Origin: Rhodospirillaceae bacterium UBA3470
GTDB lineage: Bacteria; Pseudomonadota; Alphaproteobacteria; Rhodospirillales; Casp-alpha2
Direction of reading: 5' to 3'
Length of the DNA stretch: 24,726 nt
NCBI GenBank assembly: GCA_002378125.1
Contig: DFRF01000066.1
Span: 1-24,726, forward strand
Part shown: positions 21,100 to 24,726 of the stretch, one piece after another
Numbering within the stretch: the stretch's first letter is position 1
Layout of the letters: each line of letters opens with the position of its first letter
The notes under the pieces: generated by a model
What the model was told of the DNA's origin: nothing
The model's database searches: none
Seen by the model: only the letters and a program-made list of their open reading frames with translations
Position numbers and translations under genes: made by a program

Positions 21100-22853
21100 C
21101 AGCGGAGTTCCTCGACGGGCGTCACGCCAAAGACCTTGAGGCCTGAAGAGATAACCGTTGCCACGCTCTGGACCAGCGCTAGACGCGCTAGCGTCCGTAC
21201 CTTGTCGTCCTCATGAATGAACCGAAGGCGCGCATCGTCCTTGCCCTTGTTCCAGAGCCCATGGAAGCATTCCGCCAAGTCGTGGAGGTAGTAGGCCACT
21301 CGATGCGGCTCGCGCGCCTCGGCCGCACTGTCAATGAGCCTGGGCCAGCTTGCCATCTGCTTAATCAGTTCCATTTCCGCTGGATCGTCCAAGGATGTCA
21401 TGTCTGCCCCGGCCAATGCTGCCAACGTTAGTTCGTCGTCGTCGAACAGCTCGGCAGCGTTGCGCAGCACCGAACGGCAGCGCGCATGCGCGTACTGCAC
21501 ATAAAACACCGGGTTGTCACGGGTCTGTTCCAGCACTTTGTCCAGGTCGAACTCCATCTGCGAATCCTGCTTGCGGGTCAGCATTATAAACCGCACCACA
21601 TCGCGCCCAGCCTCGTCGATAAGTTCGCGCAGCGTGACGAAGTTGCCGGCCCGCTTGCTCATGCGCAAGGGCTTCCCGTCCTTCTTCAGGTGGACCATCT
21701 GACAGAGCTTGACGTCCAGGTCCGCCGCGCCGCCGCTGATGGCCGTGACGGCGGCTTTCATTCGCTTCACGTAGCCGCCGTGATCGGCGCCGAATATGTC
21801 TACCATGATTGGGAAGCCGCGCTTGAACTTATCATAGTGGTTGGCGATATCGTTGGCGAAATAGGTCCAACTCCCATCCGATTTCTTTAATGGCCGGTCC
21901 ACATCGTCGCCGAATTCAGACGCCTTGAACAAGGTCTGGGGGCGAGGTTCCCAATCTTCAAGTTTCTTCCCCTTCGGTGGCTCTAGCACGCCCGTGTAGA
22001 TCAAGCCCTTTTGGTCAAGGGAGGAGAACATGTCCTCCACCGCGCCGGCGTCGACCAAGTCGCGTTCGGACGTGAACACGTCTTGCTCGATGCCCAGTGC
22101 GGACAGGTCCGCCTTCACCGTATCCATCATACGTTCGATGGCGAAGTCCCGAAACAGGGTTAGCCACGACGCTTCATCCGCTTCCTTGAAGGCGTCGCCG
22201 TATTCGGCGGCCAAGGCGGCGCCCACGGGGATCATGTAGTCGCCCGGATAGAGGCCTTCGGGGATTTCGCCGATATCCTCGCCGAGGGCCTCCCGATAGC
22301 GGAGATGTGCTGAGCGGGCCAGGGCCTCTACCTGGGCGCCGGCGTCGTTGATGTAGTATTCCGTAGTCACATCGAACCCTGCCTTCGCCATCAGCTTCGC
22401 CAGCGCGTCGCCGATCACCGCGCCCCGCGCATGTGCCACGTGCAGGGGGCCTGTGGGGTTCGCGGAGACGTATTCCACGTTTACCTTGGCGCCGCCGCCG
22501 AAATCAGAATCACCGTAGGCCGTGCCTGTATTTAGGATATCCGCCAATATCCCGCGCCATTTGTGGGCCGCCAGGGTCAAATTGATGAAACCGGGGCCCG
22601 CCACTTTCACCTCTGTGACCGTGTCCAGCGCGCCCAAGCGCGCCGCCAAGTGTTCGGCAATATCGCGGGGCTGCATCTTCGCGGACTTCGCTAGCACCAT
22701 CGCGGCATTGGTAGAGATGTCGCCGTGGCCGGCCTCGCGCGGCGGTTCGGCGCTGATCTTGGACGTGTCTAGGTCGGCGGGTAGGATGCCGTCGGTTCCC
22801 AATTCGGCGATGGTGGCCCGGATATTGGCCAGGAAAGATTGATGAATATTCAT
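21099..22853 (-). CDS. argS: Arginyl-tRNA synthetase
   Basis: Class I aminoacyl-tRNA synthetase charging tRNA-Arg. The product is 584 residues from ATG 22853. The N-terminal tRNA D-loop recognition domain includes INLTLA. The HIGH-type motif is HVAHARG in ANPTGPLHVAHARGAVIGD. EYYINDAGAQVE follows, then IFGADHGGYVKR, the KMSKS-type motif RMSKRAGNFVTLRELIDE, and the C-terminal DALR anticodon domain (FYVQYAHARCRS and onward to the end). The start is chosen because GAGG lies 5 nt upstream and the family begins MNIHQSF-like; an in-frame ATG 22 codons upstream (22919) would add a Pro-rich tail unlike the family. It is divergent from the DksA-like gene and cotranscribed with the downstream glycosylase. 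Confidence 0.96.
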   Translation of the reverse strand: MNIHQSFLANIRATIAELGTDGILPADLDTSKISAEPPREAGHGDISTNAAMVLAKSAKMQPRDIAEHLAARLGALDTVTEVKVAGPGFINLTLAAHKWRGILADILNTGTAYGDSDFGGGAKVNVEYVSANPTGPLHVAHARGAVIGDALAKLMAKAGFDVTTEYYINDAGAQVEALARSAHLRYREALGEDIGEIPEGLYPGDYMIPVGAALAAEYGDAFKEADEASWLTLFRDFAIERMMDTVKADLSALGIEQDVFTSERDLVDAGAVEDMFSSLDQKGLIYTGVLEPPKGKKLEDWEPRPQTLFKASEFGDDVDRPLKKSDGSWTYFANDIANHYDKFKRGFPIMVDIFGADHGGYVKRMKAAVTAISGGAADLDVKLCQMVHLKKDGKPLRMSKRAGNFVTLRELIDEAGRDVVRFIMLTRKQDSQMEFDLDKVLEQTRDNPVFYVQYAHARCRSVLRNAAELFDDDELTLAALAGADMTSLDDPAEMELIKQMASWPRLIDSAAEAREPHRVAYYLHDLAECFHGLWNKGKDDARLRFIHEDDKVRTLARLALVQSVATVISSGLKVFGVTPVEELR

Positions 22854-22975
22854 GCGGGCCTCAAGAGCGGGCGTGATGGGCGGAAACGCGAACTGAGCGG
22901 GTGATACGTCATCCCTCAAGCAGGATCAAGGTTCCCGGTGCCGGACCTGTCCGTCAATGGACCCCCGGGGTTGCT

Positions 22976-22994
22976 GCACGACCACAGTCCGTGC
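22976..22994. repeat. Small inverted repeat in the leader of the DksA-like gene
   Basis: GCACGAC, loop CACA, then GTCCGTGC can form a stem of seven pairs with one bulged base, ending 29 nt before ATG 23024. It lies in the argS/DksA-like divergent region. There is no T-tract after it. Confidence 0.25.
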
Positions 22995-23023
22995 GACGGT
23001 TCCAACAATTAAAGAGGAAATAC

Positions 23024-23368
23024 ATGACGGGCATCAACAACAAAGCGTTCACGAAGCGTCTCGAGCAGTTGCGCGACGTAGTGCAGCGCGATTCTGAACT
23101 GACGGAGAAAGAGCGCAAGCCCGTGGCCCTTGACCAGTCAATGGTCGGACGCCTGTCGCGAATGGACGCGCTCCAGAACCAAGCCATGGCCCTGGAAGCC
23201 GAACGCCGCCGCGGCGTCGAGTTGCAGCGCATCGACGCGGCGCTGGCCCGCATCGAGGAAGGTGAGTTCGGTTATTGTGCCGCCTGCGGCGACGACATTG
23301 AGGCGAAGCGCCTGGATCACGACCCGACGGTCCCTAATTGCATCAGCTGTGCCCGTGGGGCGGATTGA
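23024..23368 (+). CDS. DksA/TraR-family zinc-finger protein
   Basis: 114-residue protein of the DksA/TraR family, whose members bind in the RNA polymerase secondary channel and alter initiation, often with ppGpp. The N-terminal 80 residues form a long charged coiled coil. The C-terminal four-cysteine zinc finger is C85-AA-C88 ... C106-IS-C109 (GYCAACGDDIEAKRL, then PNCISCARG). It is shorter than E. coli DksA (151) and its coiled-coil tip does not match the classical DksA acidic tip, so this is a DksA-like paralogue rather than a proven DksA. The start is fixed by AGAGGA (23013-23018), 5 nt before ATG 23024; the frame stays open upstream but without family similarity. It is divergent from argS. 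Confidence 0.9.
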   Translation: MTGINNKAFTKRLEQLRDVVQRDSELTEKERKPVALDQSMVGRLSRMDALQNQAMALEAERRRGVELQRIDAALARIEEGEFGYCAACGDDIEAKRLDHDPTVPNCISCARGAD

Positions 23369-23609
23369 GTCCGCCCGACGCCATTCAAGCCCGGTTAATT
23401 GTCGCGCCGATGAACTGACGGACCAAGCCCCTGATCTTGGGGAGTAGCACGGCATTGACAAAAGTTTCACCGGATCAATCGGTTCGAATCACCTTGCAAG
23501 CTTATGTTTGCTGAATTATTCGTGTCGCAGCTTTTTTTCAGCCGGTCCGCCGGGAGCTAACGCCGCGTTGCGACTAGGCTGCCTTCAACCTCAAAGCGTC
23601 GGAATGGTT

Positions 23610-24726
23610 ATGAGCTTGTACACAGATTACCTCATCCAGATCGAAGAGCGGAAAAACCAGAACCTGAGCCCCAAGCCGATCGAGGACGGCGCGCTGGTCG
23701 CGGAGATTATCGCTCACATTCAAGATGTCGACCACGAGCACCGAAAGAGCTCGCTGAACCTTTTCATCTATAACACGCTGCCGGGCACGACCAGCGCGGC
23801 GGGTGAGAAGGCGAAGTTCCTCAAGCAGATCATTACAGGTGATGCCACGGTCGCAGAGATTCCTCAGGAATTCGCCTTCGAACTCCTCTCCCATATGAAG
23901 GGTGGGCCGTCGGTGAAAGTGCTGCTCGATCTAGCTTTGGGCGACGATGCTGAAATCGCCCAAGCGGCGGCGACCGTTCTGAAAACACAGGTCTTCCTTT
24001 ACGACGCCGATACGGACCGCCTAAAAGCGGCCTATAAGAATGGGAGCGCCATCGCCGCGGAGATTCTGCAGAGCTATGCTAACGCCGAGTTCTTCACTAA
24101 ACTTCCGGAAATTGACGATGAAATCCAGATCGTCACCTACGTGGCGGCCGAAGGGGACATTTCCACCGACCTCATGTCGCCGGGCGCCGAGGCGCATTCG
24201 CGCGCCGACCGGGAACTGCACGGCAAGAGCTTCATCTCGGAAACAGCCCAGAAGGAGATCGCGGCCCTTAAGATTCAGCATCCGGGTAAGCGCCTCATGA
24301 TGATTGCCGAAAAGGGCACCATGGGTGTCGGCTCTTCGCGCATGTCCGGGATCAACAACGTCGCCTTGTGGATGGGTGAACAGGCCAGCCCCTACGTGCC
24401 CTTCGTCAACGTCGCGCCGATCGTCGCCGGGACCAACGGCATTTCTCCGATATTCCTGACCACGGTGGGCGTCACTGGCGGCATCGGAGTTGATCTAAAA
24501 AACTGGGTCAAGCAGGTCGATAAGGACGGCAACGTCATCATCAACAATGACGGTAACCCAGTCCTTAAAGAAAAGTACTCAGTCTCCACTGGCACGACGC
24601 TGACGATCAATACGAAAACCCATAAGCTCGTCTCCGAAGACGGCAAGGAGTTGGCAGACTTGTCCGCGTCCTTTTCGCCCCAATCGGTGGAATTTATGAA
24701 AGCCGGCGGCTCCTACGCCATCGACT
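23610..24726 (+). CDS. acnB: Aconitate hydratase B (bifunctional aconitate hydratase/2-methylisocitrate dehydratase), partial
   Basis: TCA-cycle enzyme converting citrate to isocitrate; AcnB can also act in the methylcitrate pathway. The first 372 residues are visible and the frame runs off the window. The order is that of AcnB, not AcnA: an N-terminal helical HEAT-like domain (about 1-150) with LLSHMKGGPSVKVLLDLALGD and YANAEFFTKLPEI, then the swivel domain with GDISTDLMSPG and EKGTMGVGSSRMSGINNVAL, the last holding the substrate-contacting GSSR. The iron-sulfur cluster cysteines lie beyond the window. The start is ATG 23610, with a weak GGA 6 nt upstream; ATG 23604 is an in-frame alternative. 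It lies 241 nt after the DksA-like gene. Confidence 0.94.
   Translation, partial: MSLYTDYLIQIEERKNQNLSPKPIEDGALVAEIIAHIQDVDHEHRKSSLNLFIYNTLPGTTSAAGEKAKFLKQIITGDATVAEIPQEFAFELLSHMKGGPSVKVLLDLALGDDAEIAQAAATVLKTQVFLYDADTDRLKAAYKNGSAIAAEILQSYANAEFFTKLPEIDDEIQIVTYVAAEGDISTDLMSPGAEAHSRADRELHGKSFISETAQKEIAALKIQHPGKRLMMIAEKGTMGVGSSRMSGINNVALWMGEQASPYVPFVNVAPIVAGTNGISPIFLTTVGVTGGIGVDLKNWVKQVDKDGNVIINNDGNPVLKEKYSVSTGTTLTINTKTHKLVSEDGKELADLSASFSPQSVEFMKAGGSYAID

Noticed and set aside
22901..23023. N-terminal extension of the DksA-like protein from the upstream in-frame start
   Set aside because: The extension is Pro/Arg-rich, unlike the family, and a clear Shine-Dalgarno site serves ATG 23024.
23433..23450. 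CCAAG...CTTGG / CCCC...GGGG short repeat after the DksA-like gene as a terminator
   Set aside because: The stem is only four to five pairs and no T-tract follows.
23455..23483. TTGACA upstream of acnB as a promoter
   Set aside because: At 16-18 nt spacing there is no acceptable -10 hexamer; the true acnB promoter is not identifiable by eye.
23481..23490. GGTTCGAATC, identical to the T-loop of many tRNAs, in the gap before acnB
   Set aside because: The flanks do not pair as a T-stem, and no D-arm, anticodon arm or acceptor stem is found within 80 bases; no tRNA or attachment site is supported.
1..24726. CRISPR array, insertion sequence, prophage or toxin-antitoxin system
   Set aside because: No regularly spaced repeats, transposase, integrase or phage genes, or small paired genes with ribosome sites were seen.

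Overview
The window looks like a chromosomal segment of an alphaproteobacterium, probably of the Rhodospirillales type, with roughly mid-50s GC by eye. The evidence is the DivK-type single-domain response regulator, the yqeY-dnaG-rpoD block, the pyrB-pyrC-plsY...topA-rnr-rpmG order, and the class of the individual proteins. It is almost entirely housekeeping. I see no CRISPR array, prophage, insertion sequence, rRNA or tRNA gene.

Layout. 1-3980 (minus): macromolecular-synthesis block yqeY > dnaG > rpoD, with rpoD cut by the window edge. 4178-4565 (plus): a wrecked carbamoyl-phosphate synthetase locus, in which the N-terminus of carA is joined directly to the last codons of carB. 4656-5129 (plus): greA. 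5142-5636 (minus): Lrp/AsnC regulator. 5637-6096: a gene-poor stretch with a possible membrane-protein relic. 6097-7656 (plus): gamma-glutamyltranspeptidase, convergent with a membrane-anchored GT2 glycosyltransferase (7646-8668, minus). 8850-9548 (plus): Crp/Fnr regulator. 9743-10108 (plus): divK. 10188-10355 (minus): rpmG. 10437-16938 (minus): S41 lipoprotein protease, rnr, topA. 16939-17284: gene-poor gap where dprA would be expected. 17285-20184 (minus): pyrB > pyrC > plsY operon. 20452-22853 (minus): argS > HhH-GPD DNA glycosylase. 23024-23368 (plus): DksA/TraR-type zinc-finger protein. 23610-end (plus): acnB, partial.

The genes serve transcription (rpoD, greA, DksA-like), replication and topology (dnaG, topA), RNA turnover (rnr), translation (rpmG, argS), pyrimidine and phospholipid synthesis (pyrB, pyrC, plsY), cell-cycle control (divK) and the TCA cycle (acnB). 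The most notable result is the carA-carB deletion scar. Steps two and three of de novo pyrimidine synthesis are present, but this locus can no longer encode step one, and the neighbouring PyrC has lost its first metal-binding histidine. Other points of interest are a pyrB promoter placed so close to the start codon that the mRNA should be leaderless, apparent absence of dprA and pleD from their usual positions, and a hairpin made of two DnaA-box-like halves between yqeY and dnaG. I did not identify a previously undescribed multi-gene system.
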